The notes: a model not told the origin generated them from the letters alone. 47,954 nucleotides of DNA from Mesotoga sp. BH458_6_3_2_1 (GCF_003664995.1 NZ_JFHL01000008.1:1-47954); one strand, 5' to 3'. Positions 24,729 to 34,034 are shown, counted from the stretch's first letter. Program-made: numbers and translations.

Positions 24729-26135
24729 TTACTCCGATTTGTCTTTAAGAAGACTATTCAGAACGCTCACCAGTCTGTCTGCAGAACCATTGGCCATGAA
24801 TTTGTCATCAGATAAAGTAAGTTTTCCGCTACTACAAAAATCAATTGCTTCATCGACGGATCTCTCCTGAAAAACAACGCCTGAAAAACCCCTCAAAGCT
24901 TCGAGATGCTTCTGGTGATCTTCGAATCTCAGAACAACGGATGGTACGGAGTATTGAAGGGCGTCAAGTGCACATGTTGACGAGATGGTCAAATGAATAT
25001 CTGCTATTTTTAGTAATTCAAAAACCGAGAATGTGGATACAATGACGTTCCTGTCTTGAAAGGCGAAGTACTTCTCCTTTAGCTCACTGGGGTGTGGCTT
25101 GATTATTACAAAATAGCCCTTTTTTCCCAGCGAAGTGACAGCTTCGGCATAAGCTTTTGCTTCGTAAATTGGTTGTGTAGTGATCAAAGCGACCTGCTTA
25201 TCTTTTGAATCATTCTTAATTACCTGAACTTCAGGAATAGTTGGCTGGTTTTTCACTGACTCGATATAGTAGTTACCAACCACATGTATGCTTTCAGGTT
25301 TGAAAAGAACACTTTCATCTGTAAGAACTTCTTTAAATGCTTGACCATAGACAAGCAATTCATCTGGCGTATCACTTCTATTTACTACATGCCTGTATAT
25401 ATATCCAGCGTGAAACCTGTTTATTATGCCGTGCTGGATCTCCGCAACTGGAATTCCGCGAAGCTTTGCTGCATAGGTTAACGCTCTTGAAGATAGATTA
25501 TACGAGCAGACCTCGAGAACTAGTTTCGGAGTAAGCCTATCCAGCATATCTTCCATCAAAGAAATCAGCGCCAAATATCTGGGTACAACTTTCCTAATGC
25601 TCGCAATGAAATCTTCGATTCCTTGTGAATCCAGGAAACCTTTCAAAAGGTTTGTTATTTTGCTGAGAATTCCGTCTGCGCGTTTTTGGTAACTTTTTGC
25701 TTTAATGAGGCTCTTTGTGAGAAGATTCATTCCTGATATTCTCTGCTTAGTGAACACGTTGTGCCTTGGATTAGGAACTGAAACATTAGGTATCTCGATA
25801 ATGGAATAGCTATGTTCTGTAAGCTTTCCAATCCAGTCAATATATATGTCAAACTCCGATCCTTCAAATTCCCTTCTAGTTGTGTTAGCAGATATAGCTA
25901 GAATCTCGTTTTCCATGGGCAATTTAGAATTCAGCAATGAAGAAACCATCGTAGAGAGCATTCTTATGCTCTTCGAATTAGAGTACCTAGAACTGAAATC
26001 CCCGGTCAAGTGAGAAAACAAACTAGTCCTTACAACATTCCAAAGCGGAATCTCATCAATCATCAGTTCAGTACATGCATTGCCCCGCTCTTGCTCTATC
26101 CTCGAGATTATTGATAGTGCTCTTGCGCTATCCAT
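24729..26135 (-). CDS. GT-B capsule-type transferase, possible nonulosonate transferase
   Basis: A 468-aa protein. ATG 26135 overlaps the upstream GT2 gene by 8 nt and is chosen over TTG 26156. The C-terminal half resembles capsule or polysialyltransferase-like GT-B proteins: IPVAEIQHGIINRFHAGYIY, GKKGYFVIIKPHPSELKEKY with an HP motif, then LTISSTCALDALQYSVPSVV. HP plus a downstream Ser/Thr cluster is a feature of bacterial sialyl- and related transferases that use CMP-sugars. The N-terminal 190 residues are unassigned. Since the locus makes CMP-pseudaminic acid and needs a transferase, this is my best candidate, but that is inference. Confidence 0.6.
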   Translation of the reverse strand: MDSARALSIISRIEQERGNACTELMIDEIPLWNVVRTSLFSHLTGDFSSRYSNSKSIRMLSTMVSSLLNSKLPMENEILAISANTTRREFEGSEFDIYIDWIGKLTEHSYSIIEIPNVSVPNPRHNVFTKQRISGMNLLTKSLIKAKSYQKRADGILSKITNLLKGFLDSQGIEDFIASIRKVVPRYLALISLMEDMLDRLTPKLVLEVCSYNLSSRALTYAAKLRGIPVAEIQHGIINRFHAGYIYRHVVNRSDTPDELLVYGQAFKEVLTDESVLFKPESIHVVGNYYIESVKNQPTIPEVQVIKNDSKDKQVALITTQPIYEAKAYAEAVTSLGKKGYFVIIKPHPSELKEKYFAFQDRNVIVSTFSVFELLKIADIHLTISSTCALDALQYSVPSVVLRFEDHQKHLEALRGFSGVVFQERSVDEAIDFCSSGKLTLSDDKFMANGSADRLVSVLNSLLKDKSE

Positions 26136-27138
26136 GGACAAATATCCTTTGTACAAGTCCCTTCAAAGATCCTATGCCGTATGCTATATGGAGAACAATA
26201 AACCCAGTGAATGCTGGCAAGAAGAGATCAAATCTTCCGGGTTTCAATGAGATACCCAACGATGCGATGAGCAATAACGAGATGTACAAGGTGATAATAG
26301 TTAGGTAGAAGATTCTCACCAAAGGCACCCATATGGAAATCAAACCGAATACTACAATGAAGGAAACGAAAAGATACGGAACGATGTGCCTTAGTGAGAA
26401 CGGTATGTTAGAGAATTGAGAACCAGCGATTACCCAGTAGCCGTTCCCAAAGCTGTTTCTCCACAGATCCTTATAGGTAGATCGGGCAAAATAAGTGAAT
26501 TCGATATCTGGGAAGAGTACAATCTTTCCTCCTGCCCGCTTTAGTCGTAAATTCAACTCGATGTCTTGATTCCTTACAAGCTGCTCATTGAAATACCCGA
26601 TCCTATCGAAAACCTCTCGCTTGTAGCAGCCGAAAGGCACAGTATCTACTTCTGTAGGTCTGCTTACACCTGTCCTGAACTTGGCTCCTCCAACCCCAAG
26701 AGGGCTTGAGAGAACCTTTGAGATAGCAATTCCGACACACGATTCGACTCGCGGTTCCGTCTTCATCACTCCGCCAACATTGTCTGCTCCAGTCTCGATG
26801 GCATGTTTGATACACCTCGAGATGTAGTCTGAGGGCATCTCGCTATGTGCACCGCTGAATAATATATATTCACCTCTTGAAGCCTTCACTCCTAAGTTCA
26901 GTGCAACAGGAGTAATAAGCTTCTGATTCTTGATTAGAATGATTCTCCTGTCTCGTTCGCAATACCTCTTGACTATTTCGTCTGTGCCATCTTCACTCAT
27001 CCCATCAACAATGATTATTTCCATCAAGTGCTCAGGATAGTCAGATACGATAAACGAATTCAGACACTTTTCGATGAAATGAACTTCATTCCTGGTCGGG
27101 ACTATTATTGTAACTTTCGGCAATTCCTGCTCTTCCAC
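26128..27138 (-). CDS. GT2 glycosyltransferase with membrane tail
   Basis: A 336-aa GT-A enzyme. VTIIVPTRNEVHFIEKCLNS is the nucleotide-binding start, EIIIVDGMSEDGTDEIVKRY follows, and LFSGAHSEMPSDYI occupies the usual metal (DxD-like) position, with Ser-Gly-Ala-His instead of two aspartates. RNQDIELNLRLKRAGGKIVL is the catalytic-base ED-type region (QDIE). Residues about 245-330 hold three hydrophobic segments, so it is membrane-anchored. GTG 27138 has GGAGG upstream. Probably adds or polymerises a sugar on lipid carrier at the inner membrane face. Confidence 0.82.
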   Translation of the reverse strand: MEEQELPKVTIIVPTRNEVHFIEKCLNSFIVSDYPEHLMEIIIVDGMSEDGTDEIVKRYCERDRRIILIKNQKLITPVALNLGVKASRGEYILFSGAHSEMPSDYISRCIKHAIETGADNVGGVMKTEPRVESCVGIAISKVLSSPLGVGGAKFRTGVSRPTEVDTVPFGCYKREVFDRIGYFNEQLVRNQDIELNLRLKRAGGKIVLFPDIEFTYFARSTYKDLWRNSFGNGYWVIAGSQFSNIPFSLRHIVPYLFVSFIVVFGLISIWVPLVRIFYLTIITLYISLLLIASLGISLKPGRFDLFLPAFTGFIVLHIAYGIGSLKGLVQRIFVHG

Positions 27139-27186
27139 TGAAGACCCCTCCGGAGACTACTGTGTTCCTTCACCAAACCTTTCTCA

Positions 27187-28236
27187 CTAGCCAAGCAGCG
27201 AAGCAATTTCTGCTGCAGCATTTCCTGAACCGTAAAGCCCTTTCTCATACTTAGTTTCATGAATGAGGAGAAGTGATTCTCGGATCATTTCTGGAGATGT
27301 TAGGCAGTTGATTCCAGCATCGACTAGCTCAATCCAGCCAGTATCAGGCATTATTACTACCGCTTGTTTGCCTGCGAAGTAGCTCTCTTTCTGAAGTCCA
27401 CCGCTATCGGTAATCACTTTCCATGAATGCTTGACAAGTCCCATCATCGACAAGTAGTCAAGCGGGTCTATTATGTCTAGATTCTCTAAGTGATTCTCAA
27501 GACCAAACCCCTCAATTCGCTTTCTCGTTCTAGGATGAATTGGAAAGACTATTCTCTTGTCCTTCACAATCATGTTGAGTTGTTTGAGAATCTCCTCTAG
27601 CCTATACCTATTATCTGTATTGAAGTCTCTATGAATTGTCACAACAACGTATCCATTTTCTTCAAGGTCGAGTTGCTCTGACAAAGAATAATCGAATTGT
27701 TTCTCCATCTTCAAGTATAGGTCGTACATCACGTCGCCAGTAAACCAAACCCCTTTTTCCATTCCCTCTTTCTTAAGGTTTTTCACCGCCGTCTGTGATG
27801 GACAGAACAAGATGCTAGAAATTCTATCCGTTAAAACCCTGTTTATTTCTTCAGGCATATCTCTGGGTTCTTGACGCATACCTGCTTCCACATGAGCAAC
27901 GCGTATCTTCAGCTTCGCAGAAACTAACGCTCCGGCAACAGTTGCATTTGTGTCTCCGTAAACAAGTACAACGTCAGGCTCTTCTTTTATCACAACTTCT
28001 TCTAGACGCATCATCGTTAACCCGGTCTGCACAGCGTGACTACCAGAACCAACTCCAAGATTGTAGTCGGGCTCCTTGATTTCTAAGCTATTGAAGAACA
28101 CTTCTGACATGTTGTAATCATAATGCTGACCCGTATGTATTAGCACGTGTTCAAAACCTGCTTTTCTCAGTTCTTCTCCAACTACCGCTTCTTTAATAAA
28201 CTGGGGCCTCGCACCCACTATAGTAGCTATCTTCAA
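27187..28236 (-). CDS. WbpI/WecB-type UDP-sugar 2-epimerase
   Basis: A 349-aa non-hydrolysing 2-epimerase. MKIATIVGARPQFIKEAVV opens the protein; HTGQHYDYNMSEVFF, LVYGDTNATVAGALVSAKL, VAHVEAGMRQEPRDMPEEIN and ITDSGGLQKESYFAGK are family hallmarks including active-site Asp, Glu and His residues. WecB acts on UDP-GlcNAc and WbpI on UDP-Glc(2NAc3NAc)A. Because dehydrogenase, oxidase, transaminase and acetyltransferase of that route lie upstream in the same run, the WbpI reaction giving UDP-ManNAc3NAcA is favoured. TTG start after GGAG. Confidence 0.85.
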   Translation of the reverse strand: MKIATIVGARPQFIKEAVVGEELRKAGFEHVLIHTGQHYDYNMSEVFFNSLEIKEPDYNLGVGSGSHAVQTGLTMMRLEEVVIKEEPDVVLVYGDTNATVAGALVSAKLKIRVAHVEAGMRQEPRDMPEEINRVLTDRISSILFCPSQTAVKNLKKEGMEKGVWFTGDVMYDLYLKMEKQFDYSLSEQLDLEENGYVVVTIHRDFNTDNRYRLEEILKQLNMIVKDKRIVFPIHPRTRKRIEGFGLENHLENLDIIDPLDYLSMMGLVKHSWKVITDSGGLQKESYFAGKQAVVIMPDTGWIELVDAGINCLTSPEMIRESLLLIHETKYEKGLYGSGNAAAEIASLLG

Positions 28237-28267
28237 GATTCACTCCTGTATTTGTGCTTTGTAAGTA

Positions 28268-29416
28268 CTATTCAAATTTGACTGGTACTCCCTCTCTGGC
28301 AGACTTGTAAATTCCGAGAATGATCTCCACAGATTTCTTGCCTTCTTCTCCGTTGACGAACGGTTCTCGATCATCGATAATCGCTCTCGCGAAATCCTTG
28401 AAGGCCGTCATATGGCCTGAACCATAGACCGTATCCGGGTCAGGCAAATCCATGAACGGGTGTGACTCCTCGCCTTCGAACTTCCAGGTCTGGATTTTGT
28501 TCACAGCCAACCCACCCAATACGACCGTTCCCTTTTCACCGAAAACCGACAGGGTCTCTTCCAGATTCCTCGGATATACGTTTGCCGTTCCTTCGATTAT
28601 ACCAATAGAGCCGTTCTTGAATCTAACGATCGCAGCCCCAAAATCCTCTGTCTCTATATAAGGGTGCTTGTAGTTCTCGGTCATTGCAAATATCTCTTGG
28701 ACTTCCCCTCCCAGCATCCATTGAAGAAGGTCGATGTTGTGGGCGCACTGGTTCATGATAGTGCCGCCATCCATCGCCCAAGTTCCTCTCCAGCTGGCCT
28801 GCCTGTAATATTCCTCGTTTCTATTCCAGAGGATCCTCGCCGTTGCAGTGAACACTCTTCCGAACTTACCTGAATCGATTGCCTTTCGAAGTTCCTGAAC
28901 TGGAGGATTAAATCTGTTTTGAACGCAAACGGCAAGTTTCAGGTTCTTCTCTCTCGATAGGGCTATCATCTGGTCCATGTGTTCTGAGGCCAGTGCCATT
29001 GGCTTTTCAACAAGGATGTGCTTTCCAGCCGACAAAAAGTCAATTGTATTTCTAAAGTGATTCCCGCTCTCAGTGGCGATGGTGACGAAATCGATCTGAG
29101 ACGAGAAGAGCTCTTTGTAGTCGGAGATTACGCGTGGACGTTGGAGATCAGGCTTGGATGCTGGAGAGGAAGGGAGTCTGTTTTGGCTATTCTTGGTCTC
29201 GTTTTTCTCTCCTATTCTCTCTTTTTCTCCTTCTCCGCGATTAAGCGATATCTCTCGTATCTTCATGTATTCTTCAGCTGCTCTTTCGGCTTTCTCTGGT
29301 ACAAGATCGCAAACAGCAACGAGATCAATCAAATCACTGTTGGCTGCAAAGGCTTCTATGTGTTTTTTTGTTCCAATTCTTCCGCATCCAATAAGCGCGG
29401 CACGTAGTTTTTTCAT
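28268..29416 (-). CDS. WbpB-like Gfo/Idh/MocA oxidoreductase with insertion
   Basis: A 382-aa NAD-dependent sugar oxidoreductase. RAALIGCGRIGTKKHIEAF is the Rossmann loop; LVEKPMALASEHMDQM has the catalytic EKP lysine; GGTIMNQCAHNIDLLQWMLG is the substrate-binding His segment typical of WbpB/WlbA. The expected role is oxidation of the 3-OH of UDP-GlcNAcA. Odd feature: residues about 53-95, between the second and third Rossmann strands, are an extra low-complexity stretch rich in Glu, Lys, Ser and Pro, encoded by pyrimidine-rich plus-strand DNA (about 29132-29260) resembling intergenic repeats. The reading frame survives. ATG 29416 is used; upstream residues are not conserved. Confidence 0.82.
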   Translation of the reverse strand: MKKLRAALIGCGRIGTKKHIEAFAANSDLIDLVAVCDLVPEKAERAAEEYMKIREISLNRGEGEKERIGEKNETKNSQNRLPSSPASKPDLQRPRVISDYKELFSSQIDFVTIATESGNHFRNTIDFLSAGKHILVEKPMALASEHMDQMIALSREKNLKLAVCVQNRFNPPVQELRKAIDSGKFGRVFTATARILWNRNEEYYRQASWRGTWAMDGGTIMNQCAHNIDLLQWMLGGEVQEIFAMTENYKHPYIETEDFGAAIVRFKNGSIGIIEGTANVYPRNLEETLSVFGEKGTVVLGGLAVNKIQTWKFEGEESHPFMDLPDPDTVYGSGHMTAFKDFARAIIDDREPFVNGEEGKKSVEIILGIYKSAREGVPVKFE

Positions 29417-29534
29417 TTTGTCACTCCGATCTTTTAAGTTATGGAGAAAGAGCATTGTCGAGAAGGAGAGACGACACTTCGTGTCGAGAAAAATTAACGA
29501 CGAAGGATTATCTCTTCTTACATCAATTCCCCCT

Positions 29535-29906
29535 TCAGGTTGATTTCGAAATACTCTTCCTTCTAATTGACGTAATGAGATTCATCAGCATCTTTCTCAG
29601 TGTTTCATAACTCTCTATCAGACTTGAATAATCTGCTTCTTTGAGATACCCAAGCCTCTTGGAAATATCAATTTGAGTTCTCAGTTCCATCAGCGATCCT
29701 CTTGCGTTATATAAGAAGTGCAAATACTCTTTTGAATGACCCCTTCCATTTCCTTCAGCAATGTTAGACGGAACTGATATTGCAGCTCTTCTCATTTGAG
29801 AAACAAGGCAGTATCTCTCTTCTTCTGGAAAGCTCCTTGTTAATTTGTAGATTCTCTCTACAAAGCTCATAGATACTTCGTAGATCTCCATTTCGAAAAA
29901 AGCCAC
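29535..29906 (-). CDS. Four-helix-bundle protein (23S rRNA IVP / S23 family), second copy
   Basis: A 123-aa protein with the S23 core RRAAISVPSNIAEGNGRGHS (about residues 38-57) and ARGSLMELRTQIDISKRLGY. It differs clearly from the copy at 5728, so it is not a recent duplicate. GTG 29906 or ATG 29891 are possible starts; neither has a strong ribosome site. Location inside the wbp-like gene run, between the nucleotide-sugar dehydrogenase and the WbpB-like gene, is unusual and suggests insertion. Function unknown. Confidence 0.8.
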   Translation of the reverse strand: MAFFEMEIYEVSMSFVERIYKLTRSFPEEERYCLVSQMRRAAISVPSNIAEGNGRGHSKEYLHFLYNARGSLMELRTQIDISKRLGYLKEADYSSLIESYETLRKMLMNLITSIRRKSISKST

Positions 29907-30010
29907 TCTTACTTTTTACTCTCCTTTCTCTCTTATTCTCGGCGATGTTCCTCGCCGTCTCCAAAAAGTCTCTATGTTTTTCACCAATAACGCACAACCA
30001 ACAACGGTAA

Positions 30011-31315
30011 CTAAAGAACTTCTATATTTTCGCCTGCGATGCCCATTTTGCTGAGGACGTTTTTCGCGTCGAAAACGTATTTTGCGTTCTTTACAATCAT
30101 TGAATAGTTTATGAGCTTTTTGTGTGCCGTCGTGATTATTACTGCGTCCGACTCTTTTATTAACTCTTCTGTGAGGTTGACAGTCTTAACGGTCTTTCCT
30201 TCCCAGATAAATTCAGGAACATAAGGATCGACAACAGAGACATGGGCAAGATTCTTTTCAAGGTGTTCTAGAACTTTCAGGGCTGGGGACTCTCTCATGT
30301 CTTCTATATCTTCTTTATATGCGATGCCTAGCATGACGACTTTCGCGCCGTTCATGCATATACCGCGTTCGTTCAAAGCCTTCATAACCCTTGTGACAAC
30401 GTATTCGGGCATTGAGTCGTTTATCTCTCCGGAGAGTTCTATCAGGCGCGTGTGATAGTCGTACTTGCGCGCTATGTATGTAAGATAGAAGGGATCTATG
30501 GGGATACAATGACCTCCGACTCCGGGACCGGGGAAGAAGGGCATGAAGCCAAAGGGTTTCGTCGAGGCGGCATTTATTACGTCCCAGATGTTGATTCCCA
30601 TTTTGTCCGCGACTACTGCCATTTCGTTAATCAAGGCTATATTTACTATCCTGAATGTATTCTCGAGAATCTTTGTCATCTCCGCTTCTTTCGGAGATGA
30701 AACGACGAAGACTTCGGCATCAAGAACCGATTCGTAAAGAAGCTTCGCTACTTCGGTAGATTCCGGACCTACTCCTCCGACTACTTTTGGTGTGTTCTTC
30801 GTTTTGTATCTAAGGTTTCCCGGATCAACTCTTTCCGGACTGAAGGCGAGATAGAAGTCCTTTCCGCATACAAGACCAGTTTCTTCAAGAATAGGCTTCA
30901 TAACATCTTCTGTGGTTCCGGGATATGTTGTTGATTCAAGAACTACTAGCATGTCTTTGTGGAGTCTCTTCGCGACATTTTCTGTTGAGTTGATCACATA
31001 CGTGAGATCCGGCTGTTTAAAGACGTCAAGGGGAGTGGGAACACAGATCGCAATTACATCGCAGCCTGCCAGTTCTTCAAAATCGGCAGTCGCGCGAAGA
31101 TGACCATCAGAGACTATCTTCTCGAGATCAGCGTTGACAACATCACCGATGTAGTTGTGCCCCTCATTGACCATCTTCACTTTGCTTTCCTGGATATCAA
31201 AACCGATTACTTTGAAACCGGCCTTGGCCTTCTCTACCGCTAACGGCAATCCTACATAGCCAAGGCCGATTACGCCGATTATCGCCGATTTGTCTAAAAT
31301 CCTTTCTTTGAGCAT
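30011..31315 (-). CDS. WbpA-like UDP-N-acetylhexosamine 6-dehydrogenase
   Basis: A 434-aa nucleotide-sugar dehydrogenase. ATG 31315 follows GGAGG; the longer frame upstream is discarded. IGVIGLGYVGLPLAVEKA binds NAD; FSPERVDPGN and GPGVGGHCIPIDPFYL hold substrate contacts and the catalytic cysteine C270. The C-terminal UDP-binding domain includes VVMLGIAYKEDIEDMRESPA. It oxidises the C6 hydroxyl to a carboxylate; with WbpB/E/D/I-like partners nearby the substrate is most likely UDP-GlcNAc. Full length for the family. Confidence 0.88.
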   Translation of the reverse strand: MLKERILDKSAIIGVIGLGYVGLPLAVEKAKAGFKVIGFDIQESKVKMVNEGHNYIGDVVNADLEKIVSDGHLRATADFEELAGCDVIAICVPTPLDVFKQPDLTYVINSTENVAKRLHKDMLVVLESTTYPGTTEDVMKPILEETGLVCGKDFYLAFSPERVDPGNLRYKTKNTPKVVGGVGPESTEVAKLLYESVLDAEVFVVSSPKEAEMTKILENTFRIVNIALINEMAVVADKMGINIWDVINAASTKPFGFMPFFPGPGVGGHCIPIDPFYLTYIARKYDYHTRLIELSGEINDSMPEYVVTRVMKALNERGICMNGAKVVMLGIAYKEDIEDMRESPALKVLEHLEKNLAHVSVVDPYVPEFIWEGKTVKTVNLTEELIKESDAVIITTAHKKLINYSMIVKNAKYVFDAKNVLSKMGIAGENIEVL

Positions 31316-31463
31316 GGAAACCTCCTGTATTTTGAAGCGAGACAACGACTGGATGTTGGAGATAGACGAGATTACGTGATGACGTTGAGATATTAAGATC
31401 ATTATGACCGTTGATCAGAACATCCTATATGCAATCTCTCGTCCTCTCGAGATTTTTCTCTCG

Positions 31464-32195
31464 TTATTCTCGCTCTTCATAGAATACTTGTTCTTCTATC
31501 AGCTGTTCTTGTGGTACGTCTCGGATAAATTTTGCAGGGATGCCTGCGTACATCTTTCTTGGAGCCAGATCTTTTGTAACGACGCTTCCAGCCGCAACCA
31601 ACGCATCCTCACCTACAGTTACTCCCGGAAGCAGTGTTGCATTTGCCCCAATTCGAGCTCCTTTTCTTAATGTTGGCCCTTTGAAGTGATTTTTTCTCTC
31701 TTCTGTTCTGCCCAGATAGTTGTCATTTGTGAAGGTTACCTCAGGGGCGATGAAGCAGTAGTCTTCAATAGTTGAGAAGGCTGTTACGTAGGCTCCGGTT
31801 TCTATCTTAACTCTCTTCCCAACTGAGGTTCCGTTCTCGACAGTGGCTCCCTTTCCGACAATTGTTCTATCTCCGATTGTCGTCTTCTCTCGAATAGTTG
31901 CAAGGTCACCCACAAAGCACTTTTCTCCCAGAGAGGCTCCCTTGTAGATAACACACGAGGCGCCTATTGTAGTTCCATTGCCGAGCGATAGTGGTTTGAG
32001 TTCTTCAATACTTGTAGTGGCGCTTGTACTGGCTGCAAAGGGCTCTTTTCCAAGGACTGTATTGTCTCCTATCGTTACATCGTCTCCTATGACCACACCT
32101 CTGTGGATTACAGCGTTGTGGCCTATCACGCAATTTTCACCGATCTTCGCACCGTCTTCGATTATTACGTTAATTCCTTTTTCGATGTTAGACAT
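31464..32195 (-). CDS. WbpD-like hexapeptide N-acetyltransferase
   Basis: A 243-aa left-handed beta-helix protein. Almost the whole chain consists of hexapeptide turns such as [20 protein letters not shown] and [20 protein letters not shown], ending with the capped [17 protein letters not shown] 32195 has GGAGG 7 nt upstream; the 18 residues before it come from a spacer repeat. The role in the WbpA-E-D-I route is acetylation of the 3-amino group made by the DegT-type enzyme. WbpD proteins are nearer 190 aa, so this one carries an extra coil or two. Confidence 0.8.
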   Translation of the reverse strand: MSNIEKGINVIIEDGAKIGENCVIGHNAVIHRGVVIGDDVTIGDNTVLGKEPFAASTSATTSIEELKPLSLGNGTTIGASCVIYKGASLGEKCFVGDLATIREKTTIGDRTIVGKGATVENGTSVGKRVKIETGAYVTAFSTIEDYCFIAPEVTFTNDNYLGRTEERKNHFKGPTLRKGARIGANATLLPGVTVGEDALVAAGSVVTKDLAPRKMYAGIPAKFIRDVPQEQLIEEQVFYEERE

Positions 32196-32555
32196 GGGAG
32201 TACCTCCATGTGAGGTTGCTCGTTGTGGGTTGCTGGTTGTAGGTGACAAGATACGACAAGGAAATTGTCGAGAAGCTCGCGAAGCGAGCGAGACGTTTCT
32301 GCGACACGAGAGATTTTATAGAACCAAAGAAACAATGGAGGACTTTGCCTGCAACTTCTAGAAACAAATGCAAAGCAGATAACCTACAGAATCTCGCAAG
32401 TGTAGTCGTTCCAAGATTCTCATCCCAAAAACCCAGTGCATACTCGTTTTTTAACAAACCAAACCACCTCGATCAATTCATTTCCTTTCTCTATTCATAG
32501 TGTCTTGAAGTTTCTTTCTCGCGCAACGCGCACTCTCGAAAACGCCCTTTCTCTC
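32196..32555. other. Spacer with GTTGT-rich repeat and hairpin
   Basis: A long gap for an operon. Contains CGTTGTGGGTTGCTGGTTGT at 32221-32240, the same kind of sequence found inside the neighbouring aminotransferase gene, and the hairpin GCTCGC-GAA-GCGAGC at 32275-32289. The minus-strand frame at 32188-32457 is open but matches nothing I know; a pyrimidine-rich stretch follows (32505-32575). Confidence 0.6.
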
Positions 32556-33863
32556 TTATCTCTCGTTCGTAACAGATTCAGCGATCTTGTCGACCACATA
32601 TTTGATTTCTTCGTCTGTCATCTCGGGGAATATTGGCAAAGCGAGTGTTTCTTCACAGGCCATTTCGGTTTCCGGGAGCGCTCCTGTTGGGACTCCTAAA
32701 TATGCAAAACACTTCTGCTGGTGGAGACCCATTGGATAGTAGATCGAAGTGCCTATGCCCTGTTCTGCCAAATAATCCCTCAACGAGTCTCTCTGTTCTC
32801 TACTGAAACCCTCGAATCTCACAACGTATTGATGAAAGACGTGAGAGAAGCAGTAATCGTTTGCCGTTCTCGGTTCGCCGTTCATCGAATAAGGAGCAGA
32901 AGGGCAGTGGATCACCACATCGCTGTACGTTGTAGGTTGTGCGTTGTGCGAAGAACGGTCCTTCGTCATTTGTTGCGTGTTGTCCGAAAGAAATTGATCT
33001 TCATCCATACTCGAGACCCCAAACCCCAGACCCGCTCTTTCGAAGTGCTCTGCGTATTTGCTGGCTATTTCAATTCTTCTTCTTTCATATTCTTGAAGGT
33101 GCTTGAGCTTTGTGTTGAGGACTATCGCCTGAAGCTCATCGAGTCTCGAGTTGATTCCTATCATGTCGTGAACGTACTTCACAGGCGAGCCATGGACTCT
33201 GTAGCTCCTGCAGAATGCAGCGAGCTCGTCGTCATCTGTTGTGATCATCCCGCCGTCGCCATATGCACCGAGATTCTTCGTAGGAAAGAAAGAGAAGGTT
33301 GAAAGGTCTCCGATTGAACCTGTCATCACCGTCGATCCATCAGGATAGCTCCAGCTCGCACCTATCGACTGCGCACAATCTTCTATTATCTTGACACCAT
33401 ATATTTCTCTAATATTTTCGAGTCGACCGAGTTCCATTGACTGACCAAATAAATGAACTGGGATGATAGCCTTTATTCTTTCCCTTTCGGGATGTATCTG
33501 AAGTAGCTCCTCAACTTTGTCAAGATCGATGTTGTAAGTTATCGGGTCAATATCTGCAAAGAGCGGCGTTGCTCCATTTCTTGTAATAGAGCTAACGGTA
33601 GCGAAAAAAGTATAAGGAGTAGTTATCACGTAGTCTCCAGGACCGATTCCCAGAGCGGCGACGGCAATAAGAAGAGCATCGGAACCGTTTGCCACACCAA
33701 TCGCGTGTTTAACCCCGATAAGATCTGCTATGCTTTTTTCCAGCTCTTTTACGGCTTCACCGAGAATTACCCTCCCCCCAAGAAGCGCTTCATCGATCTT
33801 TCCGAGTAGCTCTTCTCTCAAATCACTGTACTGTCTAGTCAAATCAAATAATGGTATATGCAT
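32556..33863 (-). CDS. WbpE-like 3-aminotransferase (DegT family) with insertion
   Basis: A 435-aa PLP transaminase; ATG 33863 follows GGAGG. VANGSDALLIAVAALGIGPG is the phosphate loop, IIEDCAQSIGA has the cofactor aspartate and SFFPTKNLGAYGDGG the PLP lysine K196. It would transaminate UDP-3-keto-GlcNAcA. Odd feature: residues about 284-336 are an extra segment (with NAQPTTYS and NGEPRTAND) that splits the usual C-terminal domain before HVFHQYVVRF. The coding DNA there (about 32856-33014) contains GTTGTAGGTTGTGCGTTGTG, like the adjacent spacer repeat. The frame is intact, so the enzyme may still work. Usual family length is about 360-380. Confidence 0.82.
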   Translation of the reverse strand: MHIPLFDLTRQYSDLREELLGKIDEALLGGRVILGEAVKELEKSIADLIGVKHAIGVANGSDALLIAVAALGIGPGDYVITTPYTFFATVSSITRNGATPLFADIDPITYNIDLDKVEELLQIHPERERIKAIIPVHLFGQSMELGRLENIREIYGVKIIEDCAQSIGASWSYPDGSTVMTGSIGDLSTFSFFPTKNLGAYGDGGMITTDDDELAAFCRSYRVHGSPVKYVHDMIGINSRLDELQAIVLNTKLKHLQEYERRRIEIASKYAEHFERAGLGFGVSSMDEDQFLSDNTQQMTKDRSSHNAQPTTYSDVVIHCPSAPYSMNGEPRTANDYCFSHVFHQYVVRFEGFSREQRDSLRDYLAEQGIGTSIYYPMGLHQQKCFAYLGVPTGALPETEMACEETLALPIFPEMTDEEIKYVVDKIAESVTNER

Positions 33864-34034
33864 AGAACCTCCACGTTCCTGTCGAGAGGACACTTGTATT
33901 TGGAGAAGATGGAGCAGAGATTGCAAACGGTCGAGGAGATGCAAACCAAAAAACCATCACTGCGTATTTCTGGCTATCTCTGCGCTCAAGACAATTCTCT
34001 CGTCATCTCGTCCTCTCGAAAATGGTTTTTCTCT

